In this document: positions 11,365-22,506 of the stretch, in pieces | Layout of the letters: each line of letters opens with the position of its first letter | How positions within the stretch are numbered: the first letter of the stretch is position 1 | Source of the DNA: Latrodectus hesperus | Taxonomy: Eukaryota > Arthropoda > Arachnida > Araneae > Theridiidae | Direction: 5' to 3' | DNA length: 64,000 nucleotides | Assembly: GCA_037975125.1 (NCBI GenBank) | Contig: CM075857.1 | Location: 20,720,997-20,784,996 of the forward strand | Translations under genes and position numbers: made by a program | Notes under the pieces: generated by a model | Seen by the model: only the letters and a program-made list of their open reading frames with translations | Told to the model about the DNA's origin: nothing | Databases searched by the model: none

Positions 11365-13459
11365 TTGAACAAGGTACAAAATTGCCAAGACATGAACTTG
11401 ACTGAATATAATCGATCTTCCGATCACACAAATACTGGCACCCTCTATACCAATTGGGATGACTTTTCGCATATTCTCAAATCTACGCCCCTCCCACCTA
11501 TTGACATTAACTCTGATAATGGCATTGAAAATACTATTCTTAACATTAATAAAATTTTTGAAGAAACTAAACTTAAAACCACCAAGTTAAACTTCAAACC
11601 ACCTTATAAAAAACTCCCTGTGAATATTAAAGAAAAAATCAAGGAAAGAAATAAACTTCGCCGTTATTGGCAAACTTCTAGAGATCCAGCTATCTTATCA
11701 CAATATAAATCACTCAAAAGTAAAATACAAAATGAAATTAAAACCTACAAAGAGAATAATTGGATTGAATATATTGAAAATCTCTCTGAAGACCAAAAAG
11801 CCCTGTGGATCGCAGTTAAAAATAAAAGAAAACCTTTTACCCCCATCCCCCCTCGAAGATGGAAATACCGTAAAATTTTATCCCAAAGACAAGGCTAACC
11901 TCATTGCCACCTCCCTTAGCAAACAATTCATCCCACATGATATTCCAAATAATAAATTCATTGACCAATATGAAAAGAAAGTTTCAAAATTTCTCAAATC
12001 TCCATTCAGTAATGATATTGAACCTGCAACATTTCAAGAAATCAATGAATATATTCACAAGCTTAAGACCAATAAAGCTTCCGGTATTGATAATATATCA
12101 AACAAAATGATTAAATTAGCGCCCCAAAAATTTATATTTCTCATTTTATTTCTTATCAACTACATGATCAGAAAGTGCTATTTCCCACAATGTTGGAAAA
12201 CCGCTGTGGTTATTCCCATTCTCAAACCAAATCAAAACTCGGCACTTGCAAGCAGTTATCGACCAATTAGTCTTCTGCCCTGCCTTTCCAAAATTTATGA
12301 GTATATCCTTCTAAAACGCCTGAATGTTTTCTGTAATAATAACAATATTCTGATCAATGAGCAATTTGGGTTCAGACCCAAGCACAGCACCATTCATCAA
12401 CTTGTCAGAGTTACAGAACTCATTCATGACGGTTTTAGAAAACGATTACTTACAGGAGCCATCTTTCTTGATGTTGCGAAAGCTTTTGATCGGGTTTACC
12501 ATCCAGGACTCCTTGATAAACTTATTCGCCTCAACTTTTCGGCCCAATTTGTCCACATTATTAATTCTTATATTAAAAATAGACACTTTCTGGTCAGAGT
12601 AAATAATGCTCATTCTGACTCGCATCAAATTCTTGCTGGTGTCCCTCAAGGTAGTCTCATCTCCCCCATTCTTTTTAACCTCTTCATCAACGATATTCCT
12701 AAATATGATAATGTTCATCTAGCGTGTTATGCAGATGACACAGCCATTCTCATTCAGAAAAATCAGATCAGATGCTTAATCCCGGCTCTTCAAAATTACA
12801 TCAATAACTTACAAACTTGGCTCATTAATTGGAAAATTGTTATAAATGCCTCAAAATCTGCTGCTATTATATTCTCTAGAACCAGAAGAAAATTCACCCC
12901 CAATCATATCAAAATTTTCAACGAACCTATCCCCTGGGTTAATCAAACCAAATATCTCGGTCTTATTCTTGACTCAAAACTTACTTGGAGTCCCCAAATT
13001 AAAAATGCCATTCAAAAAGCAGGCATCGCCAGAAGAAGCCTCTATTGCTATTTAGGAAGGAAAAGCAACCTTTCACTTAGGTCCAAAATTACCCTCTACA
13101 AATCCATACTTCGCCCCATCCTCACCTACGGCATCTCAGTCTGGAGCGGTACAGCTCACACTCATCGAATTCGTGTACAACGTTTTCAAAATACTTCGTT
13201 AAGAATGATCACAAATGCCCACTATCTTGTCAAAAATGAAACTATCCATAAAGACCTCAACATTGAAGATATAGAAACCTTTGCTAAAAATCTTTCTACC
13301 AAATTCTTTACCAAAATTCTCGAAATTCCAAATCCCATACTCCACGATCTGCCAGTTTATGATGCAGGCAATCCCTCTTCAATTAAAAGACCTAGAGCCA
13401 TTCTCTCCCGAAATGAAAACTATTTTCCTATTAGACCCCTCAAAAGAAGAAAATTTTAA
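11365..13459 (+). pseudogene. LINE ORF2 fragment: endonuclease end plus reverse transcriptase, frameshifted
   Basis: Two overlapping frames together encode one ORF2. The first (11365-11898, no ATG start) carries the SSDH end of the endonuclease and the linker. The second (to the stop at 13459) carries the RT. Similarity passes from one frame to the other at about 11840-11856, inside two C homopolymers, which fits a single extra base there. RT landmarks: ASGIDNI near 12080, the FLDVAKAFD catalytic-Asp block near 12465-12495, QGS near 12650, the YADD box at 12728-12739, and YLGLILDSK near 12950. The C-terminus ends in a basic LKRRKF tail. The element would have been a target-primed reverse transcriptase; this copy is 5'-truncated and frameshifted. 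If the C-run indel is an assembly error, the surviving frame would still be open. Confidence 0.85.
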
Positions 13460-13595
13460 ATTTTAAATTCATTTTTGCCTCCTTAATTACCCTGTATGCA
13501 AGCTTTTCAGCTCAGCATACACATCATCCAATCAAAATTTGCTTTTAATACCTTGAAATTTTGTACTCTTCACTTCTAACTGACTCCTCCCACAA

Positions 13596-13665
13596 GCCTA
13601 GCTAGCTTAACGGTTAGGACTCCGCCCTTCCATCAGAACGTCCGCAGTTCGATCCTGCCTCCTGT
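13596..13665 (+). other. tRNA-like segment (box A and box B) in the LINE 3' region
   Basis: About 130 bases after the ORF2 stop is a GC-rich tRNA-like stretch. Box A-like TAGCTTAACGGTTAGGA is at 13603-13619. Box B-like GCAGTTCGATCCTGC is at 13644-13658, with four of five T-stem pairs and a seven-base TTCGATC loop. The anticodon arm does not fold well. It could be a SINE head captured by, or inserted in, the LINE tail. It is unlikely to be a functional tRNA gene. Confidence 0.55.
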
Positions 13666-14473
13666 AAAAATCAAAAAATATTTTTGAATATTCTGTAACT
13701 CTTTACTTTTATTCCCCAAGACCTCCTCTCTAATCATAGCACCTGTCAAAATTTTTAAAAATTCTTTTTGGATTTTTAATTTAACATTCAATTTTCAACT
13801 AGTATAGTATGACGTCATGCTCACTTTACTATGCTACGACATTTATCTATGTATTTAATCTTCCCCTGTATTTACTCGCATTTACTCGTATTTATCGCAT
13901 TTACCCTTCCTATTTTATTATTATTTAAATAAAAAAAAAAAAAAAATCATTAACCGCATTTATCCATTTATTACCATATACTACTCTCCCCCTCGACAAA
14001 TTTTTGTCTCCCCTTGTACTACTTGCAGGACCTGTCTGTTTTGTTAAATCGACATCACTTTCACATATTTTATTTTTGTTCTTGGAAAATATTTTCTAAA
14101 TTCTTCTAGTAGAAACGCTTAAGTTTCAGTTAACTTAACCACGCCCACTTACTTCTCATGTAAGCTTATTTCTCATTTCATAGTAATTATTTTTAATTCT
14201 TTTCTTTTTATGACTTTGACTCTGGACAACATATCTTTTCTTATTTAATGTTATCAAATTATATTTTTATATTTTACAATTATTACTTTATTTCTTTTCC
14301 TTCTGATCGGCTTAACTCAATCAGCCAATCACATGCTACTACCAACGCCCTTCCACACTCCTCCACCCAGTGTGAAGTGCGAACTCTCCTCATGTTGTAT
14401 ATAATTTTATATCTTTTTCCGTTCTACGCAAACTTTAATCTGTAGGATTTTATTCTTAATTATGATAGGGATG

Positions 14474-14488
14474 AGTGCGCTTCGCGCA
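14474..14488 (+). other. GC-rich hairpin near the LINE 3' end
   Basis: GTGCGC, a three-base TTC loop and GCGCAC form a perfect six-pair stem in otherwise AT-rich DNA. It is followed about 25 bases later by a CCAAGT repeat. Many non-LTR elements carry a 3' stem-loop recognised by their RT, so it may be the element's 3' recognition hairpin; that role is inferred. Confidence 0.45.
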
Positions 14489-14530
14489 CACTAGGTACCC
14501 TTAACTGCAGTCCAAGTCCAAGTCACACAA

Positions 14531-17500
14531 ATATTTTATAGGATCAAGAAATTTTCTTCGACGCAATCTTGTGATAAAAGTGCTACTTTTTAGTCAGAAA
14601 ATTAACCGAATAGATCAAAGAAAATTTTTTGTAAATACGATATAGAAATATAGAGAAGAGGATATTTTTTTTGAAAAAAATAACTTTGTAAACGTTTATC
14701 AAAATTTCTTTTGAAACTATGGCAAAGAATTTCATTAGCACTTTTAGTAAAACGAATTTTAAAGGAAATTTACTTAGTAGAAAATTAATATGTATGATTT
14801 TTTTGTATCCTTCTTGGGATGAATAAATTGGCATAAGCGTGGCAATTTAACAACCCATTATTTACAGGAAGAATTCCAAACATTATGTTTTAAATATATG
14901 GCTCCATCTAGGGAAAAATATACTAACTAGTCACAGAATTTCTTGCATATTTAGTAAGATAAGTATTGTCTTTTAAAATTCATTATTTTTGGAATTTTCA
15001 AATTTAATTGTTTTTTTATTTTAATCTTTTAATAGGTATTAGTGAAAGAGATGTTATAAAAGTTCTTAAACTACGTAATAAATTTGTTTTATAGGATCAT
15101 TTAAAATGTAAATTCATATAATTCGATAATTATTTTAATCAAATAAATGTTCATGTAAATAAAACATTTATCTTACACATACAAAGTTAAAATGTTTCCT
15201 CTGTATTTATTACATTTTACAGAGTGATTTAAACTACCGGGAAGTTTTCATGTGTTTCTACTTGGAGATTAATTTATTCTTTTAGATTCATATATAAATT
15301 ATAAAATACAGTTGAAAAATGTTGGCATAAAAAAATTAATCTTTGAATATGAATGATCTATGAGGATCTAATCTATGAGGAATAATCTATGAGGATATTT
15401 TATCAATAAAATGCACTTTTCTTTGCGCTAAATACGCGTATCACGTTAAATTGCGTTATCAGCTGTTAGATTATCATTTGTGGAATTGAAAGCTTTTCTT
15501 CGTCATGTGGTTGTATTTCAGTTCATTACTTTGTTGATCTCGGAAAACTGGTTTTTAGAAGTGACATTTATAAAAACCTTCCTATTGTTCATTCCATGAA
15601 AAAACTTTTATGCTAGAATGGACTCCTCATATGATAGGAATATTAACTATATCGTTTTTGTGATGCTAATCAATCAGCTATAATTAGTTAGAATGTTTAA
15701 ATAACTTTATTTAATTAATTATTATTCATAATCATACATACAGTCTAACGAATTAGTATTGATATTCATAGTAATTCAGTTAAAATAATCCAGAATTTAC
15801 ATGAAATTTTTTAAAATGTAGAAGTCAAAATATAAATCAAAATATAAACAATAAATCAAAATATTCAATATATTTTATTAACTTATGAAAAAACATTTAT
15901 AAATAAATTTTTCTTACTATTATGAATAAAGAATAAAGTGTATGAAGTAATAATAATTTTTATATTTTGTATTTTATCGTTTTTATTAATAAAATGTTGC
16001 GTTATAGTTGAGAATAGATTATTTAAATGCTAATCATAGGTTTCGACTCCAATTATTTCTTTGCCACTTACCGTAATATTGCAAACACATCCATTTGTGA
16101 GAGACATTTCAAATTTAAAGCACTTACAGTAAATAATAGTGCGTGACAGCGCAAATTATTGTAAAGCTTTTTTTTTTTTTTTTTCAGTTAACCAGTATTA
16201 TAATTTTTCAAGGAATTTTGTAGATTTTCTTAATACACTGAGTTTTATAATAAGTATAACAAGCCATTATAAAGAAAATATGAAGATAAAATATATTTTA
16301 ATGGAAACTATTCCAGTAAAACTAAATTAAATACGTTTATTTACAATTTATATTACCATTTTTGCTTAGTACTTGCACTTCTAGGAATAATTTAATGAAT
16401 TGATCAATTATTAATTTTTTATATTGTAACATCAATCTTAGAAATAACCATAACTTATGGCCATTTCCGAGATTTGAGAATGACCGTAACTACTATCATG
16501 CAATTCTTTTATTTAACTAATATAAAGTATTAGATGGGGTGGGGGTGGGTAAATTAACTAGTTATAAAATCATTTGAGATACAGGTTCAGCTTAAATATA
16601 TATATATTTATTATTATTATTAACAAAAAACAGATTATTTCACCGCAGGAATCTTTTTAATTTTTTAAACATTAATAAAGAAATTTCCGATATTAAAAGC
16701 AAATTAAATTATCCGTCAATTTAGTATCCTTTGTATTAAAATGATGTATATTCATAAAAATTTATATTAAATCCTAATAACACTAGATGAAATCGTAAAC
16801 TATTAGTTTTATATAAAAAAACTAACTTTTATTAAAAAAATGAAAATGCAGAAAATTTTGTTAATATTATGTTTGTTTCACATATTTTACAATTGAGTAT
16901 TTATATTTTCAATCATCTAAATATAAAGGACATTTTAAAAAAATCGATTTAGAGTAAAGTATTGTTTGTGACATATGTAACGCTTTTATACCCTTTTAAT
17001 TCTTTATTAATAATTTTTTCCCCTTTTTCTTTTAAGATAACCGTTTCCTTTATAAATCTATCTGTTCTTTAGTTATGACAAACTATCATGATATTTTTGT
17101 GTTGAATACATTCTTTTTTTGCCGAATTATATAGATATTTTTTAAATACATTTATAATTATACTAATTTTTAAATATCAAGTTGCTAGATATGAAATTGC
17201 TTTTTTAACATAAAAAATCAAGACAAATTTAGGTTTAATGGATTCAATTTTTCGGTTTTTAATCGAAATAATCATTTGCTATTTATATTTTTTCGCTTTT
17301 TTATAAATAGTATTGATTTTTTTTATATAGAATATTGTAAAAATATAAAATACTTTAGATAAATTTTAAAATATTTCTAGCTGCTATAAAATACTTTTAT
17401 TAGCTTAATGTAATATATATATTACATTATAAATTACTTAAATATTTTTGTAATTTTGTTTATTTGTATATTATTTGTTGCTTTGGGTTTTTGCTATTTT

Positions 17501-18109
17501 ATTACATCAATCTTATAATGAACTTTTCAATGTATTTATGTAGTAAAATAAATGAAAATATGAGATTAATTTTTAAGTATTTACATTTTAAAGTAATAGT
17601 TTTTATTTTTAAAATAAGTTCCCAGCAACATTATCTCTTTGTGATTTTCAAATTAATATAACCTAGTTTTAATTTTTCATTCGTTATAGAATTTTGTGTG
17701 ATTCTGTTATAGATATATTAAAGAACATATTTTGTATCCAAAATATTAATTTTTTAACTATATATGTTAATCCAAATTTTTAGGATTCTTACAAAGCAAT
17801 AAAGTTACCGTAATATTTTTCTCTTGGATTTAAACCCAATAGATATAAATTTGTTATCGGAACAGATTTTCAGAAACTGAGAAACATAGACCTACAGGTG
17901 GGGAAGAATTTTTATTTTCTTTTGAGATTTAACAGAAAAAAAGGCATTTATGTTTAGATCTTATACATTAGTTAGGCTGATGACTGGAGCGCTTGAGTCA
18001 TTTTTGTTTAGTCAGATATGCAATATTATGCGGTATCTAAAGTTTTATCTTCCTGAAAAAAGTGATTAAAAAACATTTTTTTCTTCATCAAGCCACTAAC
18101 ATTTCTTTC
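14531..18109. other. AT-rich non-coding stretch
   Basis: No supported gene. It contains a short triple repeat of CTATGAGGAT-type units near 15356-15400, a T homopolymer near 16169-16185 and chance frames only. Confidence 0.4.
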
Positions 18110-18113
18110 ATAT

Positions 18114-18714
18114 TGTACCGAGCTCCACGGGTTCGTGTTGATTGAGAGTTGAATAAAGCAACCACTTAATGAACACAAGACTTTTATTCGTAAAAAAACT
18201 TCACTAGATAAACGAAATTCCCGCTGTAACAATCACAATTATACAGCTACAATTCGTCAGATACAATAGGAAAAACAGCTTCCAATCACAGGTCTCAAAT
18301 ACCTCAGACAGAGAACAACTAGCAGTCACAACTAATCGTCTTCACTCACTGACTGTCTTCACAAAAACTCTACTACTATTCCATGTCGGGCTGCGGTATT
18401 TATACCTGACTTGGCGGAGAAATCTACCAATTTCGCCAAGGTTCTGGAAGCTTCTAGGCTATCTCGAAAAATATTGGTCCTAGAGCTTAGGTGATGGATG
18501 TTTCCAGAAGTATCGATTTCTCGCCAAGTCGCCAAAAATCTCGCCAAGTCGCCAAGAATCTCGCCAACTGTCGCCAAGTCGCCAAATCATTAGGAAATCC
18601 GCTTTTAAACTACAACACGTCTAAATACCGCAATTTTTGCCCAAAATGTGAGAATTCCTGATCTGTCTGAGATATTTTAAGACAAATATAATCAATATTT
18701 ACAAATTTGTAACA
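18114..18714 (-). repeat. 3' LTR of gypsy copy 1
   Basis: 601 bases bounded by TG and CA. On the minus strand it carries a U3 repeat (18521-18586), a TATAAATA box (18397-18404) and an AATAAA signal (18183-18188). Compared with the 5' LTR it lacks 10 bases of the U3 repeat and has a few substitutions. Confidence 0.95.
18183..18188 (-). terminator. Poly(A) signal in 3' LTR, copy 1
   Basis: AATAAA on the minus strand, about 215 bases after the LTR TATA box. In the 3' LTR this is where the genomic transcript would be cleaved, defining the R/U5 boundary just downstream. Confidence 0.65.
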
Positions 18715-18729
18715 TTGCCCCCCTCTCAA
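18715..18729 (-). other. Polypurine tract, copy 1
   Basis: Minus strand reads TTGAGAGGGGGGCAA directly before the 3' LTR start TGTTAC. A purine run abutting the 3' LTR is the plus-strand DNA primer of LTR elements. Confidence 0.8.
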
Positions 18730-18906
18730 GGACTGCACGTCCCGGGCAGTACAATCCCCTGATAGGAGGCCAAATTTAATATAAAAGAATTTACATTTCA
18801 AGAGGATACAGAGCACATTACATACACAAGCAACTAAAAATACAAGAAAATAGAAAAGATTAAAATTATCTATACTATTTACAAACAGACCATGGTCTAC
18901 TGATTT

Positions 18907-21900
18907 TTACTCTACATTACGATAAGGAGCTAATCTATCATAATGTACTACCTTTGGTTTTGAAGCAGATGATTTTCTTATACGAACCACGACGTCGTTC
19001 AGTCTTTTTAGGACTGTGTAGGGACCTTCCCAGTTGGCTTGCAACTTTGGAGAAAGTCCTTTACGTCGAATCGGGTTCCACAACCAAACTTTGTCACCTT
19101 CTTGGAATTCATGTCCCGTCGCTCTTGTGTCATACCTTGTCTTCATTCTTTCGGTCGTCAGGTTGATTCGGTCTCGAGCGAAGTTATGGACATCTTCAAG
19201 ACGTGCCTGAAGGTCTCGAAGGTATTCCTCTGGCGATGAAGATGTATCTGGTGGACGACCAAACTGAAGATCACAAGGGAGACGAAGTTCGCGACCAAAG
19301 AGCATCTGTGAAGGAGTATATCCGGTAGTCTCATGGACAGCACTGCGATATGCAAGAAGAAACAGCGGTAGCTTCAAATCCCAATCTTGCTGATTTCTGG
19401 AAACCATAAGGGAGAGGTTATTCAAGATGGTTCTGTTAAACCTCTCTACCATGCCGTCCGATTGTGGGTGTAGTGGCGTGGTCTGCGTCTTGTCTATTCC
19501 GAGAATTTGACACATTCCTTTAAACACAACAGAGGTGAAATTTGTCCCTTGATCAGAATGAATTTGTAAGGGTGTGCCGAATCTGGAAACCCATTGCTGC
19601 ACTAGAACCTCAGCTACTGTAGTCGCCTCTTGATTGGGGATTGCAAACGCTTCAGGCCACTTAGTAAAGTAGTCCATGACAACTAGTATGTATTTGTTGC
19701 CATTTGAGGATCGTGGTAAAGGACCCAAAATGTCCAATGCTATCCTCTCAAAAGGTGCTCCTACGTTGTACCGCTGCAACCTTCCTCGGCTACGTTTCTT
19801 CGGTCCTTTACGTGCCGCACAGTCATCACAAGATTGGCACCATTTCTCTACATCTTGTCTCGTTTTGCTCCAATAGAAGCGTTCTCGAACTTTCTGTAGA
19901 GTTTTCATTACTCCGAAGTGGCCTCCAGTTGAGCTACTGTGCAATTCTTTCAAAACATCTGAAATTCTTGATTTTGGAAGAACAAGCTGCCATTTAAAAT
20001 TACGTCCATCATCGGACTCCCATTTCCTGTACAAGACACCATTTCTTATATGGAGTGAGTCCCAAAGAGCCCAATATTGCTTAGTAGCAGGACTGTAGGT
20101 GGAGATATCCTGCCAACTTGGTTTCATACTGGAAGATTCTTTTAATTCTAAAATTGGATTTATATCTGGGTCTTCTTTTTGAGCTTCTCTAAGTCCTTTA
20201 TCACTCCATGGGTCTGGTTTCGGTGGAGGTGAAACAGTAACTTGGCGTACCGAAGGATTTACTAACTGATAGTTCTTCTCTACTCTCGAACAATATCGGC
20301 AGCTTTCATTGCACGGTTTCCTTGATAGTGCATCAGCATTTCCATGAAGAGTTCCTTTGCGATGACGTATTTCAAAGTCAAACTCCTGGAGTCGTTGAAT
20401 CCATCTGGCTACCTGTCCTTCCGGATTTTTAAAATTTAAAAGCCAGGTTAAGGATGCGTGATCTGTTCGGAGCAAGAACTTTCTTCCATAGAGATAATGG
20501 TGGAAATGTTCTATGGCTTTAACGATTGCCAGCAATTCCTTCCTGGTTGTACAGTAATTCCGCTCTGGTTTCGATAGACATTTACTCCAATAAGCAATGA
20601 CATATTCTTTATCATCAATTTCTTGCGACAAAACAGCTCCGATATTTTCGTTGCTGGCATCCGTATCTAAAATGAATAATTTTTCGGGCTGGGGATATGC
20701 AAGAACGGGCGAAGATGTCAACGCCTCCTTCAGTTGTTTAAAAGCTTTCTCACATTCATCTGTCCATAGAAATCTCTGTTTAACTTCTGTCAACTTGTGA
20801 AGAGGTCTGGCAATACTTGAAAAACCCTTAACAAATTTCCTGTAATATGTGCATAGTCCAAGAAAACTTCTTAATTGGTGGACATCTTTTGGACGACTCC
20901 AGTCCTTAACTGCGGAGATCTTTTCAGGATCTGTTCTTACACCTTCAGCAGAGATAATGTGTCCCAGATAGCTTACTTCACGTCGGAATAAATTACATTT
21001 GCAAGGATTCAGCTTCAGGTTGGCCATTTTTAATTTTTCCAGCACCTTTCGGATGTTTCTTAAATGGTCTTCGAATGTGCGCCCTACAATAATGATATCG
21101 TCCAAATATACCAAACAGGCTTCGTAGGAAAGTCCTCGTAATACTGTCTCCATCAGGCGCTCAAACGTTGCAGGTGCATTGCAAAGCCCAAATGGCATAA
21201 CCTTGAACTGCCAAAGTCCTTGTCCTGTGGTGAATGCAGTCTTTTCTCGATCCTCAGGATGTATCTCTACTTGCCAATAACCACTCTTGAGATCCAAAGT
21301 CGAAAACCATTGTTTTCCGGATAAAGCATCAAGTGTATCGTCAATCCTAGGAAGAGGGTAACTATCTTTTTTAGTGATGTTGTTTAACCGACGATAGTCA
21401 ACGCAGAATCGGGTAGAACCATCTTTCTTCCGAACTAAAACAATAGGCGAAGCCCAAGGACTCTCTGATGGCTCAATAATGTCATTCTGCTGCATTTCCA
21501 TCAGAAGATTATCCACCTCTTCCTGCTTAGCGAATGGCAATCTTCTCGGATGTTGTTTAATGGGTGGATGATTTCCTGTATTGATTCGGTGCTGCGTCAA
21601 TTTGGTTCGCCCAACATCATCTGATTTCTTGGAAAAGAGATCTCCGAATTCTAATAATAAATTTCTTGCAGCATTCCTCTGTTTATCATCTAACTCTGCT
21701 CTCTGAAGGAGTTCATTAATTAGAGTGTCAGGAGGCTCAGATAGTGTGGCTTGACAATTTCGGTTAATACAGGTCACTGGAGTGCAAGTCGCCAGCACTT
21801 CTCCTTCTTTTATTAGTTTTACCTTATTGCTTAGATTAGCAACTCTTACCGGGATTACATTTCGTGAAAGGTCGACGAGGGAAGAAGCCACTAGTACTCC

Positions 21901-22506
21901 TTTAACGCTATTGTCGGAATCTGGATATTCAGTCAATCCATAATGAAAATTATTATCTTCTGAAAGAGCTCCGGAAACTATTGTCTCAGTTCTTGGTGGT
22001 AATGTTATTTCACTCTTTGCAGTTATATGATGGACTGTTTTAATATCTGAATATTTCGTCTTAAAAATCGCTATGTCTTCAGAACATGAGTGTAGTTCAT
22101 TATTTTTAAAATCTAACTTGAAATGGTTTTCTTTGAGGAAATCCAGTCCGAGAATAAATTCGTCATTTATATCAGCGACATATGCCATATGATGGTACAC
22201 GGCATTACCAAATGCAATGTTTAGATTGACTTTTCCATGCACTTTAATCTTATCACCTGTCACAGTTTGGAGGGTAATGCAGGGCGGCGTCCAGATGAGT
22301 TTCTCACCAAGTTTGCGAGCCATATCTGTCCTAATGATAGTTACGTTGGCTCCAGTATCGATTATCATTCTGCAGGGAACTTCGTTGACATGTCCCATAA
22401 CGAAAAGTCCGTTGTCGCCGCTACTTACGGAAGAAATGTGAAACAATTTGAAATGGGGCTTCTGACTCTCTGGACATCTCCGCCCCGCGAGATGGCCACA
22501 TATTAG
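18907..22506 (-). CDS. pol: Pol polyprotein (protease-RT-RNase H-integrase), copy 1
   Basis: Translated as a Gag-Pol fusion after a -1 shift at 22506-22512, giving about 1199 pol residues to the TAA at 18907. There is no ATG at the pol start. Counting from the TTG at 22446: protease DTGA at 30-33; RT about 300-500 with catalytic D385 and YLDD 447-450; RNase H with D594, E637 and D662; integrase zinc motif H836, H843, C870, C873; DDE triad D905, D965, E1001 with 35 residues between the last two; C-terminal GPY module near 1141. No chromodomain was seen. The first 20 residues after the shift include a short Cys/His-rich patch (CGHLAGRRC). It copies element RNA to DNA and integrates it. All catalytic residues are present and there are no internal stops, so it may be active. 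Confidence 0.95.
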   Translation of the reverse strand, partial: LICGHLAGRRCPESQKPHFKLFHISSVSSGDNGLFVMGHVNEVPCRMIIDTGANVTIIRTDMARKLGEKLIWTPPCITLQTVTGDKIKVHGKVNLNIAFGNAVYHHMAYVADINDEFILGLDFLKENHFKLDFKNNELHSCSEDIAIFKTKYSDIKTVHHITAKSEITLPPRTETIVSGALSEDNNFHYGLTEYPDSDNSVKGVLVASSLVDLSRNVIPVRVANLSNKVKLIKEGEVLATCTPVTCINRNCQATLSEPPDTLINELLQRAELDDKQRNAARNLLLEFGDLFSKKSDDVGRTKLTQHRINTGNHPPIKQHPRRLPFAKQEEVDNLLMEMQQNDIIEPSESPWASPIVLVRKKDGSTRFCVDYRRLNNITKKDSYPLPRIDDTLDALSGKQWFSTLDLKSGYWQVEIHPEDREKTAFTTGQGLWQFKVMPFGLCNAPATFERLMETVLRGLSYEACLVYLDDIIIVGRTFEDHLRNIRKVLEKLKMANLKLNPCKCNLFRREVSYLGHIISAEGVRTDPEKISAVKDWSRPKDVHQLRSFLGLCTYYRKFVKGFSSIARPLHKLTEVKQRFLWTDECEKAFKQLKEALTSSPVLAYPQPEKLFILDTDASNENIGAVLSQEIDDKEYVIAYWSKCLSKPERNYCTTRKELLAIVKAIEHFHHYLYGRKFLLRTDHASLTWLLNFKNPEGQVARWIQRLQEFDFEIRHRKGTLHGNADALSRKPCNESCRYCSRVEKNYQLVNPSVRQVTVSPPPKPDPWSDKGLREAQKEDPDINPILELKESSSMKPSWQDISTYSPATKQYWALWDSLHIRNGVLYRKWESDDGRNFKWQLVLPKSRISDVLKELHSSSTGGHFGVMKTLQKVRERFYWSKTRQDVEKWCQSCDDCAARKGPKKRSRGRLQRYNVGAPFERIALDILGPLPRSSNGNKYILVVMDYFTKWPEAFAIPNQEATTVAEVLVQQWVSRFGTPLQIHSDQGTNFTSVVFKGMCQILGIDKTQTTPLHPQSDGMVERFNRTILNNLSLMVSRNQQDWDLKLPLFLLAYRSAVHETTGYTPSQMLFGRELRLPCDLQFGRPPDTSSSPEEYLRDLQARLEDVHNFARDRINLTTERMKTRYDTRATGHEFQEGDKVWLWNPIRRKGLSPKLQANWEGPYTVLKRLNDVVVRIRKSSASKPKVVHYDRLAPYRNVE

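Larger units (their letters stand above)
11365..14530 (+). mobile_element. 5'-truncated Jockey-like non-LTR retrotransposon
   Basis: This block holds the 3' part of a LINE: the last few residues of the apurinic endonuclease (an SSDH motif near 11415), a complete reverse transcriptase region, a short C-terminal tail without RNase H, and a long 3' region. RT with no RNase H, and the overall RT sequence, fit the Jockey clade. ORF1 and most of the endonuclease are missing, the usual result of incomplete reverse transcription. The 3' region contains a tRNA-like segment (13596-13665), an A-rich run (13931-13946), a GC hairpin (14474-14488) and a short CCAAGT repeat near 14511-14523, which I take as the approximate 3' end. 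No target duplication was identified, so both ends are approximate. Confidence 0.8.

Noticed and set aside
18359..18577. Minus-strand frame inside the LTRs (repeated at 24032-24268, 46152-46397 and 51844-52089)
   Set aside because: It lies in U3/R over the GGCGA repeat, has no recognised domain, and its end differs between copies. Probably an LTR regulatory region, not a gene.
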